Of a DNA stretch of 64,000 nt, positions 17,177 through 26,178 are shown in pieces. The stretch's first letter is position 1, and the number at the start of each line of letters is the position of its first letter. Source of the DNA: Deltaproteobacteria bacterium (GTDB lineage: Bacteria; Desulfobacterota; Desulfobacteria; Desulfobacterales; Desulfatibacillaceae); assembly GCA_016235345.1 (NCBI GenBank), contig JACRLG010000015.1:124001-188000 (forward strand), written 5' to 3'. The notes beneath the pieces were generated by a model that did not search any database, had not been told where the DNA came from, and worked only from the letters and a program-made list of their open reading frames with translations. The translations under genes were made by a program, and so were the position numbers.

Positions 17177-18473
17177 TTTTTTTGTTCTCCATGAGGGCCT
17201 TCACGGGCTCCATTCCGTAGGGGTCGCCCTCCTCGATTACCTTTAAAACCGCGCCGCCGCCGGTGAAGAAGTAATATTGGGCATCGTCCATGGCCGAAAG
17301 GTAGAGGCCGGGGCTTAGGTTCTTGAACTCCTGGAGGGTGTCGCCGCCGCCGTAGAGCTTCATGGCCGTGCGGTTCTTGTCTATGGTGGAGTCGAGCTTG
17401 GCCGAGCCTTCTGTAAAGTGCGGGGTGAAGCCCATGACGGCGTTCACGAAGATGGTCTTCGCCTCGGCCATTGTCTCGGCCACTCCGGGGGCCTCGAAGG
17501 ACTCTGCGGCCACGTCAAGGAAATAGCCGTACTGGTTTCCGGGCTTGAAATCGGAGACCTTCACCTTGCGGTATTTGCCTTCCTCGCGCCCCAGAACGTC
17601 GGACTCCACCACCACCGGAAGTTCAACGATCTTTTTGGCAACCGCGTCCTGGGCCACAAGTTCCTTTGCGGCCTCTATGTCGCTCTCGCCCACGCCCGCC
17701 ACTTTTATGCCGTACTTGGCGCAAAGGAAGGTGTTGTACATGACCCCGCCCAGAATGAGCCGGTCCACCTTCTTGTATATCTCCTTCAACGGGCCGATCT
17801 TGGTGTCGTATTTCGCGCCCGCCACCACCGCCACGAAGGGCCGGGCGGGCTCAAGAACCTGCCTTAAGTTTCCAAGCTCCTTTTGGAGCAGGAAACCCGC
17901 GTAGCTCGGAAGGTATTTGGTTATGTCGTAGGTGGAGGCGTGGGGCTGCCATGAGCCGAAGGCGTCGTTCACGAAAACGTCCGCAAGGCCCGCAAGCTGG
18001 CGCGCGAAAGCGTCCCTTCTCGCGTCCTTGGTTTCCTCACCGGCAAACCAGCGGGTGTTGGGGAGATAAATTCCGCCGATCTTGCGGGCCACCAAATCCC
18101 TTATGTGCCAGTTGATGGATGTGTCGATCTGCTCGATGCCGTTTGTCTCGTCCACGGGAAAGTCCGGCACCACGAACCTGGTGTGGAGCTTTCTCTCCAG
18201 GTACTCCACCACGGGCTTCACCGAAGAATCGTCCTTCACGGTTATCTTGCCGGTTTTCTTGTCGTAGGGCCGCCCCACATGGCTCATCAGAATGAGCCTC
18301 CCGCCCTGCTCCACGATGTAATAGAGCGTTCCTATGGTGGATTCGATGCGGTACGGGTCTTCCACCATGCCCTTTTTCACCACGTTGTGGTCCACGCGGA
18401 CCAGGACGATCTTGTCTCGAAGATCCGCTTCTTCCAAAAGCGGCAGGTCGGGATGGAGCTTGGTCTGGTCCAT
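17163..18473 (-). CDS. pgk: Divergent phosphoglycerate kinase
   Basis: PGK family: transfers phosphate between 1,3-bisphosphoglycerate and ADP. Recognisable elements are VLVRVDHNV (usual RVDFNV), MSHVGRP, VNDAFG, the catalytic-Lys segment AGAKYDTKIGPL and GGGDT near the C-terminus. It is 436 aa, about 40 longer than typical PGK. The segment after VNDAFG reads SWQPHAS instead of the usual TAHRAHAS, so a normally conserved substrate-binding Arg appears to be missing, and MGVFE is replaced by MGFTPHF. ATG 18473 is preceded by AGGAGG at 7 nt. It heads the run with the two DUF2284 genes. It may have altered specificity or be an alternative PGK. Confidence 0.82.
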   Translation of the reverse strand: MDQTKLHPDLPLLEEADLRDKIVLVRVDHNVVKKGMVEDPYRIESTIGTLYYIVEQGGRLILMSHVGRPYDKKTGKITVKDDSSVKPVVEYLERKLHTRFVVPDFPVDETNGIEQIDTSINWHIRDLVARKIGGIYLPNTRWFAGEETKDARRDAFARQLAGLADVFVNDAFGSWQPHASTYDITKYLPSYAGFLLQKELGNLRQVLEPARPFVAVVAGAKYDTKIGPLKEIYKKVDRLILGGVMYNTFLCAKYGIKVAGVGESDIEAAKELVAQDAVAKKIVELPVVVESDVLGREEGKYRKVKVSDFKPGNQYGYFLDVAAESFEAPGVAETMAEAKTIFVNAVMGFTPHFTEGSAKLDSTIDKNRTAMKLYGGGDTLQEFKNLSPGLYLSAMDDAQYYFFTGGGAVLKVIEEGDPYGMEPVKALMENKKNGAC

Positions 18474-18688
18474 GATGGATCCTCCTTGTGGGCTGTTGGA
18501 AAAATACAGTGCGGCGCATCTTTCTTTAATGCAAATACGATTTGCTTGCAAGAAGTTACGCGCAATCGGACGGAAACCGGGCAGAGGGCGCAGTGCTGCG
18601 CTGATGAACCCGATGCGGGCCGACCGGAAGATCGACGGCCTGCATCGCATCGTCAATGAACTTGAATAGCTGAAAAATATCTTATTTC

Positions 18689-19888
18689 TTAAACCACTGG
18701 TTGAATTGAATCGCAGGCCACCATGGAAGTGACTGAAACGCAGTTGGCTATGTGCTCCACGAAATGCTTCACGATTGGGGAGGCAAGGTCGTATTCCGCC
18801 TGCATCCGGTCAGTGTCAATGGGCTGGGTCTTGAAATTGGGGGTGACGAAGATGGAGGCCGCGTTCGGCTCGTGGCCGATGTTGATAAAGGGAAGCTGCC
18901 CCACGAAATCGCCCTTGCCGCAACGGGCAAGCGGTACGTGGCCCTCGCCCACCATCCGTGCGATCACGGCGTTTCCCTCGGCTATGAGAAAGGAGCCCGC
19001 GCCCTTGTCGCCCTGCTTCATGAAGGTCCTGCCCCCGGAGATGAGGGCTGCCGCCCCGTCCTGGCCGGTACCGGCCATGAGGTCGGAAATCTGCACCCAG
19101 CGGTTGTCGAGCGAAAGGAATATGCGCCGGAGCTGGTAGGAGAGCTTGGCGAAATCGGCGTTCAGGCGCGCCGCGTCGAAAAGGCCCACCTTCACGCTTC
19201 CGGCGGCCACCGCGCTTATGGAAAGGGCGCTCCCTTTGGTGTTGAAGCCCGGAATGCTGCCCGAAAGCGCGCCGGGACCCAGCCTGCACATGCGCACCGG
19301 GTCGTCGCCCGCCTTCTTGTACACGTTTGCGAAGCCTTCCAGGATAAGGCACATGAAGGCCGCGTTGGGGTTTTTGCCCACCAGTTCACAGCCGCGCTCG
19401 AAAACCGCCTCGCTGGTTATGAACTGCTGGTTTCTGATGGGAAGCCTGATTATTGGGATGCCCTTCAGCTTGGGCCGCTGCTTGGCCTTTTCGGTCTGGG
19501 GCGCCGGGGCTTCCTCGGTTGCTCCGTCCGGGGAGGTTTCGGCGGAAAGGACCTTTATCTGGTCGTCGTCCAGAAGCCTTGCCCCGTCCATCACTATTTC
19601 CATTATGCCCTGGTTGATGGTGCGCTCGGCGCTTACAGCCACGCCGTCCACGAACTCGAAATCCCCGTCGGTCCAGCCGAAAAGGGAGTACAGGGCGTCT
19701 ATGCCGGTTTCCGCGAATGCTTTGGCGTTTACGGGATAACCCTTTGAAAAATAAACGACTCCGGCTTCCTTGGCAAAACGGCTCTTTATGCGAAGCTCAC
19801 CCGTGGCGGCGGTGGTTCCAAGGGTTTGAAGGACCTCTCCCAGGCTTAAAAAGCGCAGGCGTCCTGACAGGGCGACTTCGGGCGGCAT
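18689..19888 (-). CDS. DUF4388 plus cyclic-nucleotide-binding-like domain protein (paralogue 1)
   Basis: The N-terminal DUF4388 domain (about residues 1-115: SLGEVLQTLGTTAATGELRI and IDALYSLFGWTDGDFEF) is followed by a cNMP-binding-like beta-barrel region and a second, similar barrel (GAGSFLIAEGNAVIARMVGEG). No DNA-binding domain is visible, so it is more likely a signalling or scaffold protein than a transcription factor. The paralogue at 56813-58000 has the same architecture and the same ending pattern (SMVACD versus TSLACD). The start is uncertain: I used ATG 19888, at the beginning of the domain, although its ribosome binding site is weak and the frame is open to 19993. Confidence 0.75.
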   Translation of the reverse strand: MPPEVALSGRLRFLSLGEVLQTLGTTAATGELRIKSRFAKEAGVVYFSKGYPVNAKAFAETGIDALYSLFGWTDGDFEFVDGVAVSAERTINQGIMEIVMDGARLLDDDQIKVLSAETSPDGATEEAPAPQTEKAKQRPKLKGIPIIRLPIRNQQFITSEAVFERGCELVGKNPNAAFMCLILEGFANVYKKAGDDPVRMCRLGPGALSGSIPGFNTKGSALSISAVAAGSVKVGLFDAARLNADFAKLSYQLRRIFLSLDNRWVQISDLMAGTGQDGAAALISGGRTFMKQGDKGAGSFLIAEGNAVIARMVGEGHVPLARCGKGDFVGQLPFINIGHEPNAASIFVTPNFKTQPIDTDRMQAEYDLASPIVKHFVEHIANCVSVTSMVACDSIQPVV

Positions 19889-19957
19889 AATGGAACGCAA
19901 CCTTTCACGGAAAATATATGGCCGGTTTCGGGTCAGCCGGAGCAAAAACCACAATAA

Positions 19958-19971
19958 TCTATAATTATAGA
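19958..19971. promoter_or_regulatory. 14-bp perfect palindrome containing a -10-like hexamer on both strands
   Basis: TCTATAATTATAGA lies between the divergent DUF4388 and TPR genes and contains TATAAT in both directions. It could be overlapping -10 elements of divergent promoters or an operator. I could not find convincing -35 boxes at the right distance. Confidence 0.3.
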
Positions 19972-20171
19972 GGGCCGCGAGCCTTTGGCGCAAGACAATT
20001 CACGCGCTCCGTCAATCAGGGCGCGCTTTTCGGGGAAACCATCAAAAATCCCGCACAAAGCCTGATTAAGTTTCCGCCGTTTCGCGCCGGATTTTTAAGG
20101 ATTTTTATTTGGTTTTGCCCAAAGCCTCGTGATATGGTTGTGTAAAACGAACATGACCCTGCGAGGAACCC

Positions 20172-20954
20172 ATGCCGATAGCAGCCCTTTCGCTTCTCAT
20201 CCAGGTCCTTTTCACAGTCCACGCCCTTAAAACGGGCCGGGACCGTTCCTGGGCCTACATCATCATGTTCATTCCGGGCGTTGGAGCGCTGGCCTATTTC
20301 GTAGTGGAGCTTTTGCCCGAGATGCTATATGGCCGCACCGGGGCACAGGCCAAGAAAATGGGGGCGGAAATCTCGCGGAAACTCAACCCGGACAAACATT
20401 TGAGAAGGCTTGAGGAAGACCTTGCCGCAACGGATTCCCTGGCGAACCGCAAAAAGCTCGCTTCGGCCTACCTGTCCTCAGGAAGGCCAAAGGAGGCGCT
20501 CGAACTCTACGCCCAGTGCCTTGGAGGAATATACAGGGACGATTCCGACCTCATGCTGGAGGTGGCCCAGGCTCATTTCATGGTGGGGGATTACGAAAAA
20601 TCCTCGGAATTTCTCGCGGGCATAAAGGGCGGGACCATGGAAAAGCGCCGCCTGGAAAAAGAGTTCCTGCTGGCCCGCATAGCGGACGAAACCGGACGCG
20701 AAAAAGAAGCCCTCGATCGCTGGAGCGGGCTGGTCAACGTCTGGCCCGGCGAGGAGGCGCGATGCCGCCTCGCCTACTACCTGGGAAAAAACGGCTCGTC
20801 TGAAAAGGCCCACGCGCTATACAAGGAAATCCTTCTAAACGCCAGGCGCAGCCCCGGCTACTACCGCAAAAGCGAAAAGGCCTGGATCGAAATCGCCAAG
20901 GGGGAGCTTGCAAAGGTGAATAACGAAAAACAATGTGAAACAGGAAGGCGATAA
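20172..20954 (+). CDS. TPR-repeat inner-membrane protein
   Basis: The N-terminus has two hydrophobic helices (about residues 4-18 and 26-46) separated by TGRDRSWAY, resembling the phospholipase D N-terminal anchor domain. Then come TPR-like helices (ANRKKLASAYLSSGRPKEALELYAQC, VAQAHFMVGDYEKSSEFL and LAYYLGKNGSSEKAHALYKE). The length is 260 aa. GAGG precedes the ATG. The stop overlaps the next start by one base (TAATG), so the two genes are probably translated together. It is likely a scaffold at the membrane; no enzymatic motif is visible. Confidence 0.75.
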   Translation: MPIAALSLLIQVLFTVHALKTGRDRSWAYIIMFIPGVGALAYFVVELLPEMLYGRTGAQAKKMGAEISRKLNPDKHLRRLEEDLAATDSLANRKKLASAYLSSGRPKEALELYAQCLGGIYRDDSDLMLEVAQAHFMVGDYEKSSEFLAGIKGGTMEKRRLEKEFLLARIADETGREKEALDRWSGLVNVWPGEEARCRLAYYLGKNGSSEKAHALYKEILLNARRSPGYYRKSEKAWIEIAKGELAKVNNEKQCETGRR

Positions 20955-21775
20955 TGGCCCTTTCGGTGGTTACCCTTTATCGTGACGTTCTGCCCAGGAC
21001 CAACTGCGGCGACTGCGGATATTCAACCTGCATGGCCTTTGCCGCCTCCGTGGTGGCGGACCGGCACCCCCTTGCGGGCTGCCCTCATTTAAGCCTTGAG
21101 ATTCTCGCAAAATGCCAGCCTGAACTGGAGGAGCAGTACGCGAAAAACCGCTGGACGCGCCGGGACATGCAAGCCGACGCCCTGGCGTTTGCCATGGAGA
21201 GGGCGGCCAAAATCGGAATGGCGGAGCTTCCGGCAAGGCTTGGCGGCGAGCCCGCAACAGGCCCGGAAGGCGAGCCGGCGGTTAAGCTGCCCTATTGGGG
21301 CGGTTTCGTCATGATCACGGAAAAAGGCGTGACGGATGCCGGCGGAAAGGAGCTTTCGAGGCTCGAACAGACATTTTTGTACAACCATGTGGCAATGGGC
21401 GGGAGCCGGGTTCCTAAGGGCAGATGGATAGGCTTCGAGGAAATTCCCAACACGGTGTCCAAGCAGAAATCCATGAGGAGCAATATTACGGAGCCTCTTG
21501 TCAGGGCTTTTTCGGGCAGGCTCGATTTAATGGCAGAAAAGGCCCTTGCAGCCGGGGGCGAAAACCGGACCGGCGGGGAGCATAACGCCGATCTGGCCTA
21601 TTTTTTCAGGCCCCTGCCGAAGGTTCCCCTGATGCTCCTCTTTTGGGACGCCGCCGAAGGCGACGGCATGGAGGCCGCAGCCAAGATACTGATGGACGAG
21701 ACCATAACCGAACACCTGGACATTGAGTCCATGCTGTTTCTCTGCGAGCACCTGGTGGGGCTTCTGGAAAGTTGA
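20954..21775 (+). CDS. Fe-S cluster domain plus DUF3786 protein
   Basis: The N-terminus carries a four-Cys motif of the 4Fe-4S type (TNCGDCGYSTCMAFAASV...LAGCPH, Cys at about 18, 21, 26 and 43), as in corrinoid/CO dehydrogenase-associated proteins. The rest matches the DUF3786 pattern found in anaerobes (YWGGFVMITEKGVTDAGG, FLYNHVAMGG, LFWDAAEGDGMEAAAKILMDETITEHLDIES). The length is 273 aa. Translationally coupled to the TPR gene. A role in cofactor or corrinoid metabolism is inferred from the domain pairing only. Confidence 0.8.
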   Translation: MALSVVTLYRDVLPRTNCGDCGYSTCMAFAASVVADRHPLAGCPHLSLEILAKCQPELEEQYAKNRWTRRDMQADALAFAMERAAKIGMAELPARLGGEPATGPEGEPAVKLPYWGGFVMITEKGVTDAGGKELSRLEQTFLYNHVAMGGSRVPKGRWIGFEEIPNTVSKQKSMRSNITEPLVRAFSGRLDLMAEKALAAGGENRTGGEHNADLAYFFRPLPKVPLMLLFWDAAEGDGMEAAAKILMDETITEHLDIESMLFLCEHLVGLLES

Positions 21776-21793
21776 GGCCGGGGCAATCGCCCG

Positions 21794-22555
21794 TTACGCC
21801 TCCGGCCTGATTTTCGGAGAGAGGCGGGCGGGCACCCATCCCCTTTTGTCCGGGCTTATCATTATGAGCCTGAAACCGGACTCCTGCCGTTCGCTATCCG
21901 CCATTGCGCCCTCGTTCAGGGTGAAAAGCACCGTCTCCTTGAGGCTTGGGCCGGAGCGCACCTCCACCTTGGGGGCCGTTATCACGCAGGCCTTGTCGGT
22001 GCGCGAATCCCAATACATGGCCCCCGCGAAAAGACCTGTGCTGATCCAGGCAATGCCCAAAGCCGCAACGAGATAATAGGTCCATTCCCGGCGCATCCAG
22101 AGCCTTAGGGCCAGGGCCAGGAAAAAGGCGGCGTTGATGACTGCGAAAACGCCGAACGCCTCCCGGTCCGTGAAATTCCTCAGAATGCCCTTCCGGGCCT
22201 CTTCGGCCAAAGAATCCGGCGGGTTGAGCCTTTTATCCAGCGCGAAACGCAGGTTGTGCACAAGGTCCCGGTCACGGGGCATGAAAAGCCTCGCCCGCTG
22301 GTAGTTGAGTATCGCCTCTCCAATGCGGTTCTGCCTGAAACGGGTGTTTCCCAGGTTATAGTAGACATCGCCCCCCGCCCTGCCCGATTTCACCAGGGAT
22401 TCATATTTTTCTGCGGCCTGTTCGAAATTGCCCTGCCGGAAATCCCGGTTGGCGGAAAAATAGAGGGCGTGGCCGGTTTCGGACGCAGCGAAGGCCGGGC
22501 CGACAAGCCCTAAAAAAATCGCAAAAGCCGCTATGATGGTCATCCGTATTTTCAT
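21794..22555 (-). CDS. batE: BatE-like TPR/SH3 protein of the Bat operon
   Basis: Signal peptide (residues 1-23), TPR helices (ANRDFRQGNFEQAAEKYESL and YYNLGNTRFRQNRIGEAILNYQRARLFMP), two transmembrane helices (about 138-180) and a C-terminal bacterial SH3-like domain (APKVEVRSGPSLKETVLFTLNEG). That order is typical of BatE. It is the last gene of the moxR-DUF58-bat operon and its ATGA overlaps the batD stop. Bat proteins were linked to aerotolerance in Bacteroides; their exact function is unknown, and they are thought to form a periplasmic or inner-membrane complex. Confidence 0.82.
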   Translation of the reverse strand: MKIRMTIIAAFAIFLGLVGPAFAASETGHALYFSANRDFRQGNFEQAAEKYESLVKSGRAGGDVYYNLGNTRFRQNRIGEAILNYQRARLFMPRDRDLVHNLRFALDKRLNPPDSLAEEARKGILRNFTDREAFGVFAVINAAFFLALALRLWMRREWTYYLVAALGIAWISTGLFAGAMYWDSRTDKACVITAPKVEVRSGPSLKETVLFTLNEGAMADSERQESGFRLIMISPDKRGWVPARLSPKIRPEA

Positions 22556-24354
22556 TGCTTGCGGATCGCCTTGTCCACGGTTTTTACCATCGTCCCCAGC
22601 CGCTTGCGGTCTTCCTCGGTAAAGGCCGTGGGAGTGCGCGAAAAGACGGCCGCTTCCAGGCTTGCGAAAACCCCGGCCAGCCGGTCGGCGTCTTCACGGC
22701 CCACCTTCGCGTTAACCAGCATGTCCCGCGCCTCGGTAGGCGTTATGCTTCCGCCCAAGCCTGAAAGGCGCACCGTAAGATAGGTCGAAAGAGCCTTGAA
22801 AAGAGCCTCCGCGTCATCGGGCGGAATTTTCTTCAAAGCGCCCAGAAAGACCGGCAGGGCCTTTTTGGCGAAATTGTTCCTGGCCTGCCCCCGGTTTCTT
22901 GCGGAAACGCTTCTTGCAAAAACCGAAACCGCAAGCGGAAGCAAGGGGAGGAAAAAGAGCGACAGGGCAAGGGGCAGGGTCATCCCCCCATCGGGTGAAA
23001 GGACGGCCCCGGCGTTTTCGTGTATCGTCTGGATGTCCCGAACAAGGGGGTCTTCCTCCTGGTCAGGCTTGGCGCGCCCAGGGCCTTCGAAAGCTGCTGC
23101 CGCCGTCTGCCTCTCGCCCTTTGGAACGGAAAGGGTGAGCACCGGAGTTCTTGCGGTCTCGTAGGCCCCAGTTTCGGGATTGAAAAAGGAAAGGGAAAAC
23201 GCCGGGATGGAATACTCGCCCCTGGCCTGGGGAATGAGCGCCCATTTCAGGACCTTCTCCCCCCTGGTGCCCTCGGAAATCTGGGTCTTGCTGAAAACCG
23301 GCCTGTCCGCGTAAATCTTTAGGCCCTCCACGTCTTTCAGGGAAAGATCGGGCAAAAGGGCCACGTTTCCCCTGCCCTTCAGGGTCACCGTGAGGGTCGC
23401 GGCCTCGCCGGTCTTGACGCTTGAAGGCGCAAGCGACGCTTCGACCTTGAACCGGCCCACCAGTCCGCCGAAATCGGCGGGCCTGCCCTTTTCCGGGAAG
23501 GCCTTTACCACAAGGGTCAGAGGCTGGGTCGAAACGTCCACGACCCTGGTCTGGCGAAGCATGAAACCGGGAAAGGCGTCACTGGGCATGCCCATGCCCA
23601 GGGGGCCGTCATCCATTGCCATCTGGCCGGTCACCGTAACCTTGAGGTCAACCGGGGGTATCCTGTAGACGCCGGGCTTGGAGGCGGTAATTGCCCATGA
23701 CGCCTCGGTCACGCCGTAGGGCCTGCCGGATATGACCACCTCCCTGTCCGTGGACTCGCCGACCTGTGAAAAGGCAAGGTTTTCGACATCGGGAAGCGAA
23801 ACGCCGATTTTGTCGGAAAGGGGCGGCTCATGGTAGATGGAGAGCCTGAAAATCATCTCCTGGCCAGGATAACCCTTTGAAGCCAGCAAGCGGGCGTCGG
23901 CGAAAACCGATCCCCTGGCTGCGGTCGGCGCGGGTGGGGCTTCGGCCCGGACCAGCACGCTTACGCTCGTGGTTTCATAACGTTTTCCATCCACCGTGCA
24001 GGATGCCGGGCCGATGGAAAAGTCGCCGGGACGCCTGGGCCTCAGGCGATAGACGTAGAGGGCCTTCTGAAAGGCCTTGCCGTTGACAGAAATCTCCTCC
24101 CTCGCCTGACGGGCGGAAATGACCTCAAAGTTGGACACGGCGTTTTTCAACTGGGGATCGGAGATGTCCCCTTCGCTCAAAATGGTGAAACGGAGGATTA
24201 TCTCGTCTGTTATGAAGGCCTCGGTGCGGTCTGCGGAAAGCTCCACGACCACCTGCCCGAACGCGGAAAACGGCGCAAGCGCCAGTATGGCGAAAAGAAA
24301 AGCCGTAAATTTCATGTGCCGGTAAAAGCTCATTTCGCTCACACCCAGGGTCAC
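22552..24354 (-). CDS. batD: BatD-like protein with oxygen-tolerance domain
   Basis: Inner-membrane protein of 600 aa with a signal sequence (LFAILALAPFSAFG), several immunoglobulin-like beta repeats (VVELSADRTEAFITDEIILRF...; FKVEASLAPSSVKTGEAATL), one transmembrane helix (about residue 467) and a helical cytoplasmic tail with a DUF4381-like pattern. The start used is a GTG that overlaps the batC stop (GTGA) with AGGA 8 nt upstream; ATG 24333 would give a more standard signal peptide. Acts with the vWA proteins BatA and BatB, by family analogy. Confidence 0.85.
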   Translation of the reverse strand: MTLGVSEMSFYRHMKFTAFLFAILALAPFSAFGQVVVELSADRTEAFITDEIILRFTILSEGDISDPQLKNAVSNFEVISARQAREEISVNGKAFQKALYVYRLRPRRPGDFSIGPASCTVDGKRYETTSVSVLVRAEAPPAPTAARGSVFADARLLASKGYPGQEMIFRLSIYHEPPLSDKIGVSLPDVENLAFSQVGESTDREVVISGRPYGVTEASWAITASKPGVYRIPPVDLKVTVTGQMAMDDGPLGMGMPSDAFPGFMLRQTRVVDVSTQPLTLVVKAFPEKGRPADFGGLVGRFKVEASLAPSSVKTGEAATLTVTLKGRGNVALLPDLSLKDVEGLKIYADRPVFSKTQISEGTRGEKVLKWALIPQARGEYSIPAFSLSFFNPETGAYETARTPVLTLSVPKGERQTAAAAFEGPGRAKPDQEEDPLVRDIQTIHENAGAVLSPDGGMTLPLALSLFFLPLLPLAVSVFARSVSARNRGQARNNFAKKALPVFLGALKKIPPDDAEALFKALSTYLTVRLSGLGGSITPTEARDMLVNAKVGREDADRLAGVFASLEAAVFSRTPTAFTEEDRKRLGTMVKTVDKAIRKQ

Positions 24355-25205
24355 CAGTCTTTTCCTGACCCGGTTTTTCTTTTTTGCCCTTCAAGGCCGC
24401 GAAAAAGAAGGCTTGAATCTTCGGTTACGTTTTCCACCATCGCTTCGGCCCTCAGCCTCTCCATGCTTGGGGCTTTTCCCGCCCCGGCCTTGGCCTGTTG
24501 CCCCGGCTTTGAATGCGCACCCTGGGCGGACAGCGCACCTTTCAGGTCTTCGGGCCTTACGGGTGAAGGCTCGTCGCCCTTTGTTTCCCGCCCCTGGTCC
24601 TTTTCCTTGCCGCCCTGCTGTTTTCCGTCCCTGCCGCTATCTTCCTTTCCCTGCCCGGTTTCGCTCTTTTTGCCGTCCTTGCCTTCGTCCTTCTTTTTTT
24701 CGTCCTTTTTTCCCTCCGAATCCTTTTTATCCTTCCCGGTTTCGGATTTTTCTCCGGCCTTTTCCTTTTCGGCGCGATAAGCGTTCCACAGGGCCAGTTG
24801 AAAATTGGCGCGGGCGTCGGGGTCTTTGGGTCTTTCAGCCAGGGCCTTTTTATAATAATCTGCGGCTTTGCGAAAATCCTTTTTTTCAAAGGCCGCGTTT
24901 CCCAGGTTATAAGCGCTCCTGTAGCGCACCTCGGAGTCTTTTGAGCGCGCAAGGGCGCTTTCCAGGGCGGCCTCGCCAGCTTCGGCCTCCCCGGCCTTGA
25001 GCGCCGCCACGCCACGGTTGTAGCGAAAGCGGATTTCATCCGGCCTGTCCATGTCAGCCTTGGCGAAGGCCTTGGCCGCTTCGGCGTATTTCCCCGCCCG
25101 GTAGAGGGAAAAGCCGTCCTCCCGCGCAAGCGCCGGTGAAGCCAAGGCAAGGCCGATAATAAGGCCGGTCGCAAGACTACAAAGAAGTATCGAGAGGCTT
25201 TTCAC
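24351..25205 (-). CDS. batC: BatC-like TPR protein with a highly charged Lys/Glu/Gly linker
   Basis: Starting from GTG 25205 (GGAGG 9 nt upstream) gives a signal peptide (KSLSILLCSLATGLIIGLAL). Three TPR repeats follow (FSLYRAGKYAEAAKAFAKAD, RYNRGVAALKAGEAEAGEAALESAL and YNLGNAAFEKKDFRKAADYYKKAL). The C-terminal half is low complexity (repeated KDKK, EGKKDEKKK, GQGKEDSGRDGKQQGG), probably disordered. The 5' end overlaps batB by 29 nt and the 3' end overlaps batD. BatC-type proteins often have such tails. No enzymatic motif. Confidence 0.82.
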   Translation of the reverse strand: MKSLSILLCSLATGLIIGLALASPALAREDGFSLYRAGKYAEAAKAFAKADMDRPDEIRFRYNRGVAALKAGEAEAGEAALESALARSKDSEVRYRSAYNLGNAAFEKKDFRKAADYYKKALAERPKDPDARANFQLALWNAYRAEKEKAGEKSETGKDKKDSEGKKDEKKKDEGKDGKKSETGQGKEDSGRDGKQQGGKEKDQGRETKGDEPSPVRPEDLKGALSAQGAHSKPGQQAKAGAGKAPSMERLRAEAMVENVTEDSSLLFRGLEGQKRKTGSGKDW

Positions 25206-26178
25206 GCAGCACACCCTCCAGCAGAAACAGGATAAAGGACAGAAAAATGAAATAGTAGAACCTGTCCTCCCTTATGGTCATTTTTCCCGATTTTAAAACG
25301 GACTTTCTGGTCTTTTGATTTATTCCCTCGAAATAGACCTTGTCCAGGTCAAGGTCGCCCTCGGTGGACCGGGCGTAGACGCCGTCCGCAGCCTGCGCGA
25401 TTTCGTTAAGGCCGGTCTCGTCCAGGCGGCTTAACACCATCTTGCCGGTTTCGTCCTGCTGCAGGCTCCCCCCGTCGCCCGGAAGAGGCGCGCCGTCAGG
25501 ATCACCCATGCCGAAAACGAAGATTCTCACGCCCTGTTCGGCGGCCTTTTTGGCTGCAGCGAGGCCCATGCCCTCGTTGTCCTCGCCGTCGGTTACGAGG
25601 ATTATCACCTTGTCGGCCCCGCTTTCCTTGTCGAAGGAGGCGGTGGCCGTCTCTATGGCCTGGCCCAGGTCCGTTCCAGCCGATGGTATGACATCCGGGT
25701 TGATCTGGGACAGGAACATGTCCACCGCGCCGTAATCCAGGGTGAGTGGGCACAGGAGAAAGGCGTTTCCGGAAAAGGCAACCAGTCCCAGGCGGTCGCC
25801 GGTCACCACCCTCATGAGGTCGGCCACCTCCCTGCGCGCCCGTTCCAGGCGGTTGGGCTTCACGTCCTCCACCATCATGGAACGGGATACGTCCATCGCT
25901 ATTATGATGTCAACACCCTGGCGGCTCACGTCCTGGAGCTTCTCTCCCCACTGCGGCCCTGCCAGGGCGAAGACAGCGGAGGAAATTGCGCATACCAGTA
26001 CGGCCCCCCGCACCGCCTGCCGGGTGCGGCCCTCCACCGGCATGAGGCGCGACAGAAGATGTGGCGCGGCCAGGCGGAGCATCTCCCGGCGGCGCTTTCG
26101 GCCCGATACCATGAGAAAGAACACAAGGATGGGCAGGGCCCAAAAAAAATGGAGAACCCAGGAATGGGCGAAGGTCAT
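25177..26178 (-). CDS. batB: von Willebrand factor A domain protein BatB
   Basis: Two N-terminal membrane helices (about residues 8-24 and 56-74), then a vWA domain with an intact MIDAS start, DVSRS at residues 96-100, plus AGTDLGQAIETA and ILVTDGEDNEG. A C-terminal transmembrane helix (FYYFIFLSFILFLLEG) completes the typical BatA/BatB layout (333 aa). It overlaps batA by 4 nt (ATGA). The MIDAS suggests metal-dependent ligand binding, likely to another Bat subunit or a MoxR target; partners are inferred from operon context. Confidence 0.9.
   Translation of the reverse strand: MTFAHSWVLHFFWALPILVFFLMVSGRKRRREMLRLAAPHLLSRLMPVEGRTRQAVRGAVLVCAISSAVFALAGPQWGEKLQDVSRQGVDIIIAMDVSRSMMVEDVKPNRLERARREVADLMRVVTGDRLGLVAFSGNAFLLCPLTLDYGAVDMFLSQINPDVIPSAGTDLGQAIETATASFDKESGADKVIILVTDGEDNEGMGLAAAKKAAEQGVRIFVFGMGDPDGAPLPGDGGSLQQDETGKMVLSRLDETGLNEIAQAADGVYARSTEGDLDLDKVYFEGINQKTRKSVLKSGKMTIREDRFYYFIFLSFILFLLEGVLREKPLDTSL

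Noticed and set aside
18474-18669. Possible small gene ending MNPMRADRKIDGLHRIVNEL on the plus strand
   Set aside because: Amphipathic-looking but has no ribosome binding site and overlaps the pgk leader; not enough support.
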